64,000 bases of DNA from Terribacillus sp. FSL K6-0262 (GCF_037977385.1 NZ_CP150277.1:682001-746000), one strand, 5' to 3'; shown: positions 51,241 to 61,318, counted from the stretch's first letter. Notes: generated by a model not told the origin, from the sequence alone. Program-made: numbers and translations.

Positions 51241-53340
51241 TCAGGCTTTTGCTTTCCTTCTTTTGAAGATAAAGAGAACTGCTCCGGCAGCAAGCAATGC
51301 CGCCCCGGCCAGCATGTACGTATACATATTCGTTGCCGTGTCAGGCAGTTTATTTCCGCTGACCTGCTCCGCACCGCCGTCAAAGGCTTTGCCGCCGCCC
51401 TGGCCGCTATTATTCCCTCCGTTATCATGGCCGCTTGGCGAAGGTGCATTGCTTTTATCATTTTGATCATTTTTGTCTTGGTCTGCCGGTTCATTGTCAT
51501 CTTCCGGATCTTCCTGCGGCTTATCGTCCCCTGGATCCTCCTCTTTATCACCATTGTCCTTCGGATCTGGTGTCTTTTCATTAGAGTCTGGTGTTTCTTC
51601 ATTCGGATCTGGTGTTTCTGGAGATTCCGGAGCTTCGTCTTTCGGCTCCTCTGGCGGTTCAGACGCCTCTGGCTCTTTGCCCTCCAGATCCGTAATACGT
51701 CCTTCAATCACTGGGTTCACTTCCCCGTTCAAATCCTCCACCATATAATCACGGAATTGCTCCCAGTCTATTTCCCCAAGGTCTTGCACACGACCTTCTG
51801 CATATGCTTGGGCGAATACATCATAACCATCCCCGCCTTTTGCGGTGAAGTTATTTGTTGTCACAGCGTACATCTGATCTGGCTGGATATCTGCATACAC
51901 GTCGCCTTGTTTCACTTGCATGCTTACGACACGGGAACCCGCTTCCTTGGTACTGTCATAAGTGAACTTCATGCCTGAAACCTGCAGGAAGCCGCCGCTT
52001 TCTTCCGGGGCCAAACGAACGCTATATTCCAGGATCTGCTTGATTTCGTCACCGCTCAAATGCACCACAGCAGGATCATTGCCAAAAGGTAATACAGCAA
52101 TCACTTCCCCGACGGTGATCGGACCCTGATCAATCGGTGCTCGGATGCCCCCGCCATTTTGCATGGCAATCGCAACTTCCGGCATTTTCTCCTGTGCTTT
52201 GGCAAGCATGGCATCCGTGATCAAGTTGCCTAGTTCTGTCTCATCGGCCCGGACACTCACGTCACTATCGGAAAGTCTTGGATTTGTAAGAGGTTTCAGG
52301 GCAACAGCGCCTATTTCCTCGTTGGAAACCTGGTCGACTTCATTCTTATACGAAGCAAGCACACTTACTGCGTCCGGATCTGCTTGCTTTTCCGTGACGT
52401 CGATCAAACGCCCTTCATAGCCTACCACTTGCCCTTGATCATTGAACTCGACATCCAATTCCCCGAGGTTTTCAGCATATTGATAGGCCTGGACAATGAC
52501 AGTGGGATCTTTTGCCTCGCCGTTTTCATCCGTATCGACTACAGTTGGCTGCTCCAATTTTGTATGGGAATGACCCCCGACAATGACATCGATGCCATCG
52601 ACTTGCTCTGCCAGCATCAGATCATTACCCACTGCAGGGTTGCTGTCATAGCCGATATGGGTAAGTGCCACAATCTTATCGACACCCATTTCCTCAAAAG
52701 CAGCCACTGCCCGCTCTGCTTCCGCAGCATAATTAGAGATTGTCGCATTAACAGGACTGGACGTTTGCAGCGTTTCCTCTGTCGTCAATCCAAAAATCCC
52801 TATCTTCTCCCCATTCACTTCTTTCACCATGCCGTCATATATCATGCTGTCCTGTGCATCTTCCGTGAAGGTGTCGCTCACTTTGCTTCCTACATAAGCA
52901 TCCCCAGAAAAATCGACATTGGCTGAGATGAAAGGGAAGTCCGCTCCGGCAATGAATTCGGATAGCGACTTATGCCCGTTTTCACTGGAACCCAAATCGA
53001 ATTCATGGTTCCCGAAAGTCATCGCATCAATGTCCATCATATTTAAAAGTGCCAAATCCGCTTGTCCCTTGAACTGATTGAAATACAGGGTGCCGGAAAA
53101 AACATCTCCAGCGTTAAACAGCAATGCATCCGGATGCTCCGCACGCACTTCCTTGATCGCAGTGATCATATTCGGCAGCGGCTCCACATGCGCATGCGTA
53201 TCGTTCATATGCATGATGGTCAACGAGAAGTTTTCTTCCTCCTCGGCTGCATATGTACCAGTTGGCAAAACGATCGATGATAGAAAAGCAATGATTGCAG
53301 CAGCACTAAGTGAAAATCTTAAACGCTTCTTATGCACCAT
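51241..53340 (-). CDS. Cell-wall-anchored 5'-nucleotidase / 2',3'-cyclic phosphodiesterase
   Basis: 699 residues. A signal peptide (MVHKKRLRFSLSAAAIIAFL, cleavage near residue 31) is followed by a calcineurin-like metallophosphatase domain (MHMNDTHAHVEP, NAGDVFSGTLYF, TFGNHEFDLG, VGGHSHTKLE). Then comes a 5'-nucleotidase C-terminal domain (GGGIRAPIDQGPITVGEVIA). A long spacer rich in Pro, Glu and Asp with EETPDSNEKTPDPK-like repeats precedes LPDTA (about 665), a hydrophobic helix and KRRKAKA. This is a sortase substrate similar in layout to B. subtilis YhcR. It dephosphorylates nucleotides outside the cell. Confidence 0.92.
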   Translation of the reverse strand: MVHKKRLRFSLSAAAIIAFLSSIVLPTGTYAAEEEENFSLTIMHMNDTHAHVEPLPNMITAIKEVRAEHPDALLFNAGDVFSGTLYFNQFKGQADLALLNMMDIDAMTFGNHEFDLGSSENGHKSLSEFIAGADFPFISANVDFSGDAYVGSKVSDTFTEDAQDSMIYDGMVKEVNGEKIGIFGLTTEETLQTSSPVNATISNYAAEAERAVAAFEEMGVDKIVALTHIGYDSNPAVGNDLMLAEQVDGIDVIVGGHSHTKLEQPTVVDTDENGEAKDPTVIVQAYQYAENLGELDVEFNDQGQVVGYEGRLIDVTEKQADPDAVSVLASYKNEVDQVSNEEIGAVALKPLTNPRLSDSDVSVRADETELGNLITDAMLAKAQEKMPEVAIAMQNGGGIRAPIDQGPITVGEVIAVLPFGNDPAVVHLSGDEIKQILEYSVRLAPEESGGFLQVSGMKFTYDSTKEAGSRVVSMQVKQGDVYADIQPDQMYAVTTNNFTAKGGDGYDVFAQAYAEGRVQDLGEIDWEQFRDYMVEDLNGEVNPVIEGRITDLEGKEPEASEPPEEPKDEAPESPETPDPNEETPDSNEKTPDPKDNGDKEEDPGDDKPQEDPEDDNEPADQDKNDQNDKSNAPSPSGHDNGGNNSGQGGGKAFDGGAEQVSGNKLPDTATNMYTYMLAGAALLAAGAVLFIFKRRKAKA

Positions 53341-53660
53341 ATTTCAGATACCCCCAAATAAATAATAAAGCCGACAGATGATACCAAAATCCGCCTCGCT
53401 GCATTTGTCGACTCTTCCCTATCAGTGTAGAGAATTACTATTAATTTATCATGAAGAGATTGTGAATATCTGAAAATATTTAAAAATTCAGATGTTAACT
53501 TCTAAAATCCTAAATAATTGGAATTAATAACCAATAAAATAAGTATTTTATATTACTTATCATTATGCAATTTAGAAAAAGTAGTATGAGGCTGATGGAT
53601 ATTATGATAACTTAATATTTGTATTTTACATTTTTTTACATAAACAGGGAGGTGGCTCGA
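53341..53660. other. Gene-free AT-rich divergent control region
   Basis: No gene here. The stretch separates the nucleotidase and pectate lyase genes. It holds a weak inverted repeat ATCTGAA ... TTCAGAT (53472-53495) and many AT-rich hexamers. I find no clear cre box or consensus promoter. Confidence 0.5.
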
Positions 53661-55073
53661 TTGAAAAGAGTTGTCAAGTGGATGACCTGGGCGTGTCTAG
53701 CCGCAATCTTAGGGTTGCTGCCATTTAATCCAACTGCCCATGCAGAAAACAACTATAGCCTGACAGGCTTTGCCCAGGGTACGACAGGGGGCGGTGTACT
53801 GGAAGAGACAGATCCATCATACAGAAAAGTGTATAATGCGGCCGATCTTGCCAAAGCACTTAAGAAAGGTTCCGATGTAAAAGTCATCGAAATCATGAAT
53901 GATCTTGATCTGGGGTGGAATGAACTTCCTTCTTCTGCCAAGACATCGCCATTCTCTCAGCATAATGCACCACTGACGCATCCTGTGTTGAAAAAGAGCG
54001 GTGTAAGCAAGCTTACAATTGACGGCTTCGACGGCTTGACGATTTTCTCAAAGAATGGCTCCAAGATAAAACACGCAGGCATCATTATCAAGCGAAGCAA
54101 AAACATCATCATCCGCAATTTGGAATTTGATGAGCTCTGGGAATGGGATGAATCCACAAAAGGAGACTATGATAGGAACGATTGGGATTACATCACGATT
54201 GAAGGTGCAAGCAAGGGCGTCTGGATCGACCATAGTACCTTCCATAAAGCCTATGATGGCATCGTCGATGTTAAAAAAGGCAGCAATGGTGTCACCATTT
54301 CTTGGTCCGCATTCAAAGGGGATGACAAGGGGTCCGATAGCTGGGTGACACAACAGATCAATGCTATGGAGAAGAATAAAGCATCCTACCCAATGTATGC
54401 CTATCTTCGCAGCAGTGCAGTCGGCCTAAGCAAGGACGATATCATCGATATTGCTTCCGGGCAAAAGAAATCCCATCTGATTGGAGCATCATCCTTCGCA
54501 TCTGATAATGCCGATCTGGAAATCACGCTTCATCATAATTATTACGAAAATATACAGGATAGGATACCACGCCTACGGGGCGGCAATGCCCATGCCTACA
54601 ATATCGTCATGCATAATACAGGACTTGTGGAGGCCAAAAACAAAATCACCTCCAGCATGAGTAAAGCCATCAAATCGAAAGGGTATCACTTTACCGTTAC
54701 AAGTAATGGTGCCATCTCCACAGAAGGCGGTGCTTTGCTTTTGGAGAAATCAGTAATCAAGGATGTCACACAGCCGGTGAAAAACAATCAGAAGGATGCC
54801 GCCGATAGTTCTTATACCGGAAAAATACTAGCGCTGGATACGATCTACAGTAATGACGGTGATACATTCCGCGGCGACAGTACAACCAGCGGCAGTCCGC
54901 TGGCTCCGGAGCCGGCGCCGGCGATCCCATTCTCCTGGAATGGATTCAGCAAACTTCCATACAGTTATAGCACAGACGACCCTGCGAACTTGATGAATCA
55001 GCTCACTTCATCCGATGGAGCTGGAGCTGGAAAGCTGAATCGCAGCGCATTTGAATGGATGAGTACGAAGTAA
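53661..55073 (+). CDS. Secreted pectate lyase (polysaccharide lyase family 1)
   Basis: 470 residues from a TTG at 53661 (GGGAGGTGGCTCGA upstream). A signal peptide ends near AHA (residue 28). The right-handed beta-helix has the PL1 marks: VWIDHSTFHKAYDGIVDVKK, SWSAFKGDDKGSDSW, and the catalytic-arginine region HHNYYENIQDRIPRLRGGNA with AYNIVMHN. Calcium-binding aspartates are in DYITIEG and DGIVDVK. It cleaves polygalacturonate outside the cell by beta-elimination. No uptake or KduI genes are nearby. Confidence 0.92.
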   Translation: MKRVVKWMTWACLAAILGLLPFNPTAHAENNYSLTGFAQGTTGGGVLEETDPSYRKVYNAADLAKALKKGSDVKVIEIMNDLDLGWNELPSSAKTSPFSQHNAPLTHPVLKKSGVSKLTIDGFDGLTIFSKNGSKIKHAGIIIKRSKNIIIRNLEFDELWEWDESTKGDYDRNDWDYITIEGASKGVWIDHSTFHKAYDGIVDVKKGSNGVTISWSAFKGDDKGSDSWVTQQINAMEKNKASYPMYAYLRSSAVGLSKDDIIDIASGQKKSHLIGASSFASDNADLEITLHHNYYENIQDRIPRLRGGNAHAYNIVMHNTGLVEAKNKITSSMSKAIKSKGYHFTVTSNGAISTEGGALLLEKSVIKDVTQPVKNNQKDAADSSYTGKILALDTIYSNDGDTFRGDSTTSGSPLAPEPAPAIPFSWNGFSKLPYSYSTDDPANLMNQLTSSDGAGAGKLNRSAFEWMSTK

Positions 55074-55103
55074 GAACATAGAATTAATCACCAATAGTCA
55101 CCT

Positions 55104-55146
55104 AAAAAAGAGTTAGGCATCACTTAGATGATGCCTAACTCTTTTC
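55104..55146 (+). terminator. Terminator of the pectate lyase gene
   Basis: AAAGAGTTAGGCATCA ... TGATGCCTAACTCTTTT long stem with T-tract. A-rich on the other side, so it may act both ways. Confidence 0.88.
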
Positions 55147-55215
55147 CCAATATGTGCGGCTTATCCCTATTCCCATTAAAGAGCTTGCCTTACCCGAAGC
55201 CCAAATGCTGACGCT

Positions 55216-56445
55216 TCATTCGGCCTCCGTCAATTCCTTCGCTGCCTCATAAAATATCTCCGTCGCCTTAGCTATATCCCTTGAGTCCGACCATTCTTCC
55301 GGACAGTGACTCAGCCCGGCTTTGCTAGGAATGAATAACATGCCGACATCCGTAAAATCGGAAAAGACCATTGCATCATGTCCAGCTCCGCTATTGATGG
55401 AACAATAGGAAGCATTGCATGCACTGCTCCTATCTTTTAATAGCGTACGGATTTTTTCATTCAGCAGCTTAGGCTGCATATATAGCTGCTCCTCGGACTG
55501 CACTTCTATTCCATTCCCTTGATGGAGATCCAAGCATTCCTTCATTTTTGCAATCACATTTTGAACACTTTCTTCTTTCCCTGCTCGGATATCGACCGTA
55601 AATACAACTTTATCGGGAATGACGTTCGCTCCATTCGGAAATACATGCAGACGCCCTGTCGTAAGTACGGTGCCATTCCCCTCTTCAACAGCCAGTCCAG
55701 ACAGCTGACTGATGATTTTCGCTGCAGTCACCAAGGCATCTGCGCGACGGTCCATGGGAGTTGTTCCTGCATGTCCAGCCTGTCCTTTCACTGTCACTTC
55801 ATATTGAGTCAAACCGACGATCGTCTCTACTACGCCGATCTGCATGTTCTTTTCTTCCAAAATCGGCCCTTGCTCGATATGTAACTCCAGAAAGGCCTTC
55901 ATTGTTTTTGGATCTCTTCCTTTTGGCAGCGATGGATTTAAGCCTATCCGCTGCATTGCTTCTGCTGCGGAAATGCCATCCCTATCCCTTAAGCTGTTAA
56001 AATCAGCTTCACTCAGCAAACCAGTGATGCCTCGGGAACCCATCAATCCGCCGCCAAAACGGGAGCCTTCTTCCTCCACCAGAGCTACGATTTCAAGCGG
56101 ATATTTCGGCTTCAATCCGTTCTTTCTGAAAAGCTCCGCCACCTCAAGGGCTGCAACTACTCCCGCCGGGCCATCATAGGCCCCTCCATTCGGCACTGAG
56201 TCAAAATGAGAACCTATCATCACGCTTGGGGCATCGGGGGCAGTACCCTCCAGCTTCCCGAATATATTGCCAAAGCCATCTTCGGCTACGGTCAATCCTG
56301 ATGCTTCCATTTGTTCTTTTATATAAGTGCGGGCTTGCAGATCCTCCTTACTGTATGTGAGCCTTGTGGTGCCATTGCCAGGTGTTGCCGTAAACTGTTC
56401 CAATGCTTCGATATGTTTTTCGATCCGTTCCTTCATTTCACTCAT
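55216..56445 (-). CDS. M20 family hydrolase, N-carbamoyl-L-amino acid hydrolase / allantoate amidohydrolase type
   Basis: 409 residues. GSHFDSVPNGGAYDGPAGVV and VEEEGSRFGGGLMGSRGITG hold the metal ligands. GQAGHAGTTPMDRRADALV is the dimerisation domain lid, and NSGAGHDAMVFSDFTDVGML the C-terminal metal site. This subgroup (AmaB/HyuC/AllC) removes carbamoyl or ureido groups from amino acids. It starts 15 bp after a membrane protein gene on the same strand, so a transporter-hydrolase pair is likely. Exact substrate unknown. Confidence 0.88.
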   Translation of the reverse strand: MSEMKERIEKHIEALEQFTATPGNGTTRLTYSKEDLQARTYIKEQMEASGLTVAEDGFGNIFGKLEGTAPDAPSVMIGSHFDSVPNGGAYDGPAGVVAALEVAELFRKNGLKPKYPLEIVALVEEEGSRFGGGLMGSRGITGLLSEADFNSLRDRDGISAAEAMQRIGLNPSLPKGRDPKTMKAFLELHIEQGPILEEKNMQIGVVETIVGLTQYEVTVKGQAGHAGTTPMDRRADALVTAAKIISQLSGLAVEEGNGTVLTTGRLHVFPNGANVIPDKVVFTVDIRAGKEESVQNVIAKMKECLDLHQGNGIEVQSEEQLYMQPKLLNEKIRTLLKDRSSACNASYCSINSGAGHDAMVFSDFTDVGMLFIPSKAGLSHCPEEWSDSRDIAKATEIFYEAAKELTEAE

Positions 56446-56460
56446 TCTTCCATTCCTCCA

Positions 56461-57654
56461 TTACAAGAAGCTAACGAATATTCCCGCCAATACGACTGAT
56501 ACGATGGTCACCGTGATGAACCCTCCGACTAGCATCGGCGGCAGCATACGGCTTGTCAATACTTCTCTTTCCTTCTCATCTTCGGTCAAGGACTTGATTA
56601 CTTCATTAGTAATAATATAATCTGCCGGGAACCCGTAAAGTGCCGTCAGAGAAACAGCAAATGCCATATCCTTGCTAACTCCTAACATCTTGCCGGCAAT
56701 GAAGGAGAAGATATACATACCGATAACTCCGATCACAATGGTCCCGATTAATGGATACAGGATTTCAAGCATCATACTTGGAGTAGCTTGATTCAACCCG
56801 TCGAAGATGAACAGCATCAGTACCAGGATAGCAATCCCAAAACCATTCGCTTTTTGCAATGCCTGCTTTTCAAGGAAACCGGCACTGGTGGCAATCACTC
56901 CAAACAGCAGACAAAGCACGAATGGACTGATTTCCACGACAGGTGCCAAGGCAGTGGATACAAGGTACGCTGCATAAGAAACAAGTGCCAGCTTGAAAAA
57001 CTTGAAGAAATCAGTGTTATACTTTTCGGGCACTTTCCATCTTGATGGTCCAGCTTCCGCAGTGACAGCTATTTCTTCTTTCGCCTTATCAGGCACATCT
57101 GTTTTCAGGTCGCCATTTCGATAAAGCTGCAGCAGACGCTTCCCTTCCTTTTTGAGCACTACCGATGTGATCGGATAGCCAGCAAATCCTTGAATGACAT
57201 AAATGACGATGGCAAATACGGCCAATGATGAAAGTCCTGCCGCACTGGCTGCATCAGACATGATCAAGGACGACACCACCCCGCCGACCAAAGGCGGAAT
57301 TGCCACGACCATCGTCTCAAAGCCAAATATCAGCGTTCCGACAGTCATCAATAAAGCCACGATACCTAAAATACCTGATAAAGCAATCACGATTGTTTTC
57401 CACTGTGCTTTCAATTCTTTAAGAGACAGCAAGGTTCCCATATTGGTGATCAATAAGTACATCATCATCGTTGCGACAACTGGCGGAACACCAGCCACTG
57501 ACACGATATCCTTTGGGAAGAACGTCCAATATCCCAAGAGAAATAGAATCGCACAAACGAAGACTGACGGTACCCAAGCCTTCGTACGGACTGCGACCAG
57601 ATCCCCGATGAATAAAATAAGGGTAAGTATTACCAAAGCTAATAATTGCGACAT
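56461..57654 (-). CDS. Multi-pass membrane protein, putative transporter
   Basis: 397 residues with about eleven hydrophobic segments in two halves joined by a charged loop (about 185-215). AIPPLVGGVVSSLIMSDAAS and SLTALYGFPADYIITNEVIK look like opposed re-entrant motifs, as in the GltS/YhfA-type transporters. Exact family not certain. Upstream of and close to the M20 hydrolase, so probably importing its substrate. The ATG follows TAGGAGATCCTT. Confidence 0.7.
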   Translation of the reverse strand: MSQLLALVILTLILFIGDLVAVRTKAWVPSVFVCAILFLLGYWTFFPKDIVSVAGVPPVVATMMMYLLITNMGTLLSLKELKAQWKTIVIALSGILGIVALLMTVGTLIFGFETMVVAIPPLVGGVVSSLIMSDAASAAGLSSLAVFAIVIYVIQGFAGYPITSVVLKKEGKRLLQLYRNGDLKTDVPDKAKEEIAVTAEAGPSRWKVPEKYNTDFFKFFKLALVSYAAYLVSTALAPVVEISPFVLCLLFGVIATSAGFLEKQALQKANGFGIAILVLMLFIFDGLNQATPSMMLEILYPLIGTIVIGVIGMYIFSFIAGKMLGVSKDMAFAVSLTALYGFPADYIITNEVIKSLTEDEKEREVLTSRMLPPMLVGGFITVTIVSVVLAGIFVSFL

Positions 57655-57863
57655 AAGGATCTCCTAACTTCTATTATAAAGTTGTCGTAAATATAAAAAA
57701 TAATAAATATTCAAATATGTCCGACATATAAAAATAATAATATATTTGTAGTTTTCAGTCAATTTTATATGAAAAATGACCAATGAAAAACACTAAGCCT
57801 GAAAGTTTACTACTTTTCTAGCTGGGAAAACTATCTAAAATGGATTATCAGAAGGAGGATATC

Positions 57864-58934
57864 ATGGAATATATCAATTTAGGAAATTCCGGTCTGCGTG
57901 TTCCGAAATATATATTAGGGACCATTCCCTTCAGCGGTACGAATGGTTTTGAAGCAACCGGAAAGGTCAAAGAAGATGAGGCACGCAGAATGGTGGATAT
58001 GTCATTGGAAGCTGGAATCAACATGTTCGATACGGCGAATCTCTATTCCAAAGGTGATGCTGAACGTGTACTCGGCGCTGCCATCAAGGGCCGGAGAGAC
58101 GAAGTATTGATCACTTCCAAAACAGGCTTCAAGCTAGGCGATGGACCAAATACCGGAGGAGCTTCCCGCAGCAATATCGAAGCCTCCATCGATCAATCAC
58201 TGCAACGCCTTGGGACGGATTATCTGGATTTGTTTTTCGTTCATTTATGGGATGGGCGCACCCCGGTTGAAGAAACGATCGATACGATGACCAATCTCGT
58301 CAGAAAAGGAAAAATCCGTTATTGGGGAGTCTCCAACTACAGCGGATGGGCACTTGCGAGAACCTTCACCGTGGCACAGCAGCCTGGATACATCCCCCCG
58401 ATCACACAGCAAATCTACTACACACCTGAAGCTCGTGAAGCCGAATATGAGCTGCTGCCGGCGGGTAAGGAACTCGGCATCGGCAACATGATCTGGAGCC
58501 CTCTTGGGGAAGGCCTTCTAAACGGGAAAATCGGACGGAATAAAACAGCACCTGAAAACACCCGTCAAGGCGGCGGATGGCCAGAGCCTTGGGTGCAAGA
58601 CCAAGAACGGCTCTACCGAGTGATCGATGCGCTGGAGGAAGTAGCAGCCAGCCATGATGCATCTGTGCCGCAAATCGCCTACACCTGGGTCAAGGACCGT
58701 CCGAACGTAGGCCCGATCGTCATTGCAGCCCGCAACGAGCAGCAATTGAAAGAGGACATAGCTTCCTTTGATATCAAGCTGACACAGGAAGAACATGACC
58801 TAATCGAATCAGCCGCTCGTCCAGCACCAATCTATCCACTCTGGCACCGGACCATGAGCAGCTTTGAAATGGGAAGTCCAGCAGAGATGGCGTATTTGCA
58901 GGGGTATAAACAGTCGATGGGCTTGGATGATTAA
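57864..58934 (+). CDS. Aldo/keto reductase
   Basis: 356 residues from the ATG at 57864 (AAGGAGG upstream). MEYINLGNSGLRVPKYILGT, then NMFDTANLYSKGDAERVLGA with the catalytic Asp-Tyr pair, VLITSKTGFKLGDGP with the Lys, YLDLFFVHLWDGRTPVEETI with the His, and WGVSNYSGWALART. It is of the AKR11/12-like Kv-beta/YhdN group that uses NADPH to reduce aldehydes. Single gene, strong terminator behind. Confidence 0.9.
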   Translation: MEYINLGNSGLRVPKYILGTIPFSGTNGFEATGKVKEDEARRMVDMSLEAGINMFDTANLYSKGDAERVLGAAIKGRRDEVLITSKTGFKLGDGPNTGGASRSNIEASIDQSLQRLGTDYLDLFFVHLWDGRTPVEETIDTMTNLVRKGKIRYWGVSNYSGWALARTFTVAQQPGYIPPITQQIYYTPEAREAEYELLPAGKELGIGNMIWSPLGEGLLNGKIGRNKTAPENTRQGGGWPEPWVQDQERLYRVIDALEEVAASHDASVPQIAYTWVKDRPNVGPIVIAARNEQQLKEDIASFDIKLTQEEHDLIESAARPAPIYPLWHRTMSSFEMGSPAEMAYLQGYKQSMGLDD

Positions 58935-58946
58935 ATGATGGCATTT

Positions 58947-58992
58947 AAAATACCGAAAACAGATCTTTAGTTCTGTTTTCGGTATTTTTATT
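58947..58992 (+). terminator. Terminator of the aldo/keto reductase gene
   Basis: AAATACCGAAAACAGA / TCTGTTTTCGGTATTT stem followed by TTATTT. The remaining stretch to 59223 holds no gene. Confidence 0.92.
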
Positions 58993-59223
58993 TATGTCAT
59001 AGGATGTGAATCATAGTCATAGCTTGCTTTAAAACCTCTGGCCGCCTTCGATCCTTCTTTACCACAATTCATCTTTAACTGGTCATGCTTTAGGTAACAT
59101 TAAATCAAAGAGTATCACACTTATGGCATTTAGCTTATCCTATTTGATATATGTTTCGATTTCTCGCCCCTGGGAATTCCCTGCAGCGTGACATGTTATT
59201 TTTCCTTCCTTCATAAAGATTTT

Positions 59224-59250
59224 TATAATACAATTATGATAACGCTTACA
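59224..59250 (+). promoter_or_regulatory. cstA -10 element and cre box
   Basis: TATAAT (59224-59229) is followed by TGATAACGCTTACA (59237-59250), which fits the cre consensus at all fixed positions. The cre covers the inferred start, the arrangement for CcpA repression by glucose. The -35 is poor. Confidence 0.75.
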
Positions 59251-59275
59251 TACACTAACATGGAGGGGATCTAAG

Positions 59276-60736
59276 ATGATTACTTTTTTTGTTGCAATAT
59301 TAACATTGGTTGCAGCGTATTTTACGTATGGAAAATACGTCGAAAAAGTATTTGGACCGAATGAAGAACGGCAGACACCTGCATATGCTAATCAAGACGG
59401 TGTAGATTATGTCCCGATGAACAAACAGAAAAACGCATTGATTCAATTACTGAACATTGCCGGTACCGGTCCCATATTTGGTCCGATCATGGGCGCCTTG
59501 TATGGTCCCGCAGCATTCTTATGGATCGTTCTGGGTTCTATATTCGCTGGAGCGGTACATGATTACTTGACTGGTATGATCTCGATTCGTAATCGAGGTG
59601 CTCATATCCCGGAACTTGCCGGAAGATTTTTAGGTCGCGTTTCCCGTCATTTAGTGAACGTTTTTGCTTTACTGTTATTATTGCTGGTTGGTACAGTATT
59701 TGTTACGACACCTGCGTCATTATTGCATAATTTAATAGATGGCCGGGTTGCTTTGATAGCCATTGTCATCATTATCTTTGCTTATTATTTTTTGTCTACC
59801 ATTCTCCCAATCGATAAGATTATCGGCCGCATCTACCCGTACTTTGGAGCACTATTGATCATTGGAACAATTGCAGTAGGTGCCGCATTATTATTAAGCA
59901 GCTATAAAATTCCTGAATTATCATTAACGAACATGCATCCGGCCGACTCACCTATTTTCCCAATATTATTCTTAACGATTACTTGTGGTGCCTTATCAGG
60001 GTTTCATGCAACACAATCACCGCTTATATCAAGAACAACTCAAAACGAAAAACAAGGCCGTTACATTTTTTATGGCATGATGATTGCCGAAGGTGTTATT
60101 GCCATGATATGGGCAGCAGCCGCAATGGCTATATTCGACGGACAAAGTCTTCAAGGATTAATAAATGAGGGGACAGCTTCCCTGGTAGTCAGTGAAGTCA
60201 GCATGACCTTACTTGGAGCTGTCGGCGGTACCATAGCCGTCCTTGGTGCAGTGGTGTTACCGATTACCTCAGGTGATACAGCGTTCCGGGCCGCACGTAA
60301 TATAATTGCAGATTATATTAGTTTGAGCCAGACCAAAACAGCCAAACGGTTAGCAATCGCGATACCGATGTTTGCAGTTTCCTACTGGTTAACGACCATT
60401 GATTTTAATCTTTTATGGCGCTACTTCTCGTTTGCCAATCAAGGAACTGCGGCACTTGCGCTTTGGATAGGCACTATGTATCTTTTTGTTAAAAAGAAAA
60501 ATTATATCATTGCACTAGTTCCAGCGGTATTCATTACCGATATGGTCTTAACTTATATATTATATGATGGAAACCTTGGGTTTGGCTTATCCTATCAGGC
60601 AGCGCATACAGGTGGAATAATCCTGACATTGGTCATCACTGCTCTGTTCTTCTGGAAAGCAAGAATGAATTCCAGAGGGAATTTGGCTGTCGATATGGAA
60701 GTACCTGCTCTTCATAAAAGTGAACAAATAAACTAA
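59276..60736 (+). CDS. cstA: CstA family carbon starvation protein (peptide/pyruvate transporter)
   Basis: 486 residues, more than ten helices. VDYVPMNKQKNALIQLLNIA, GTGPIFGPIMGALYGPAAFL, FAGAVHDYLTGMISIRNRGA and SGFHATQSPLISRTT are conserved CstA segments, together with LPITSGDTAFRAARNIIADY. This is the short type, lacking the C-terminal extension of the 700-residue E. coli protein. CstA proteins import peptides or pyruvate when sugars run out, which agrees with the cre box. TGGAGGGGATC precedes the ATG. Confidence 0.92.
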   Translation: MITFFVAILTLVAAYFTYGKYVEKVFGPNEERQTPAYANQDGVDYVPMNKQKNALIQLLNIAGTGPIFGPIMGALYGPAAFLWIVLGSIFAGAVHDYLTGMISIRNRGAHIPELAGRFLGRVSRHLVNVFALLLLLLVGTVFVTTPASLLHNLIDGRVALIAIVIIIFAYYFLSTILPIDKIIGRIYPYFGALLIIGTIAVGAALLLSSYKIPELSLTNMHPADSPIFPILFLTITCGALSGFHATQSPLISRTTQNEKQGRYIFYGMMIAEGVIAMIWAAAAMAIFDGQSLQGLINEGTASLVVSEVSMTLLGAVGGTIAVLGAVVLPITSGDTAFRAARNIIADYISLSQTKTAKRLAIAIPMFAVSYWLTTIDFNLLWRYFSFANQGTAALALWIGTMYLFVKKKNYIIALVPAVFITDMVLTYILYDGNLGFGLSYQAAHTGGIILTLVITALFFWKARMNSRGNLAVDMEVPALHKSEQIN

Positions 60737-60831
60737 TTCAGTGGAGTTAGGTAAGCGTAACTGCCTTAGCCTAACTCCTAGTAAAGATACATTGGAACAT
60801 GTATATGCGAACTTTTTTTCCCTCAAAAATA

Positions 60832-60871
60832 TAATAAAGAAAGACCCTGACTTTACGTCAGGGTCTTTCTG
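60832..60871 (-). terminator. Terminator of the 5S-tRNA operon
   Basis: AGAAAGACCCTGAC GTAAA GTCAGGGTCTTTCT followed on the minus strand by TTATTATA. Another dyad GGAGTTAGG ... CCTAACTCC (60745-60779) may serve cstA. Confidence 0.88.
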
Positions 60872-60902
60872 TTTACCGTTTGGCAATACGGTAAGTTTGT
60901 GA

Positions 60903-60984
60903 TACCGGTGGTCGGGGTCGAACCGACACTCCCGAAGGAACACGATTTTGAGTCGTGCGCGTCTGCCAATTCCGCCACACCGGC
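60903..60984 (-). tRNA. tRNA-Leu (CAA)
   Basis: Cloverleaf with acceptor GCCGGTG / CACCGGT (G1:U72 wobble), loop CTCAAAA giving anticodon CAA, and a long variable arm. CCA is not encoded. Last gene of the operon. Confidence 0.93.
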
Positions 60985-61002
60985 ACGTTCATGATTTTCT
61001 TA

Positions 61003-61076
61003 TGGAGGCGGCAACCGGATTTGAACCGGTGATCAAGGTGTTGCAGACCTTTGCCTTACCACTTGGCTATGCCGCC
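61003..61076 (-). tRNA. tRNA-Cys (GCA)
   Basis: Acceptor GGCGGCA, anticodon loop CTGCAAC, T-arm GGTTCAAAT and encoded CCA. Confidence 0.95.
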
Positions 61077-61080
61077 AATT

Positions 61081-61155
61081 TGGAGCGGAAGACGGGATTC
61101 GAACCCGCGACCCCCACCTTGGCAAGGTGGTGTTCTACCACTGAACTACTTCCGC
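61081..61155 (-). tRNA. tRNA-Gly (GCC)
   Basis: Acceptor GCGGAAG, anticodon loop TTGCCAA, T-arm GGTTCGAAT and encoded CCA. Confidence 0.95.
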
Positions 61156-61229
61156 ATGCAAGTCAGGCTGGAAGGATTCCGATGGAATCCTTGCCTGTTT
61201 ACTTGGCTATAGCCTAAAGCTATATGGAG

Positions 61230-61303
61230 GGCGATCGATGGGAATCGAACCCACGAATGCCGGAGCCACAATCCGGTGCGTTAACCCCTTCGCCACGACC
61301 GCC
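61230..61303 (-). tRNA. tRNA-His (GTG)
   Basis: Anticodon loop TTGTGGC. The extra G(-1) pairs with C73 as in all tRNA-His. CCA does not follow directly (CTCCA), so it must be added. Confidence 0.92.
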
Positions 61304-61318
61304 ATGATCAATATGTTA

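Noticed and set aside
51228..51707. 159-residue lysine/arginine-rich frame inside the nucleotidase gene
   Set aside because: Out-of-frame reading of the repetitive Pro/Glu/Asp spacer on the same strand.
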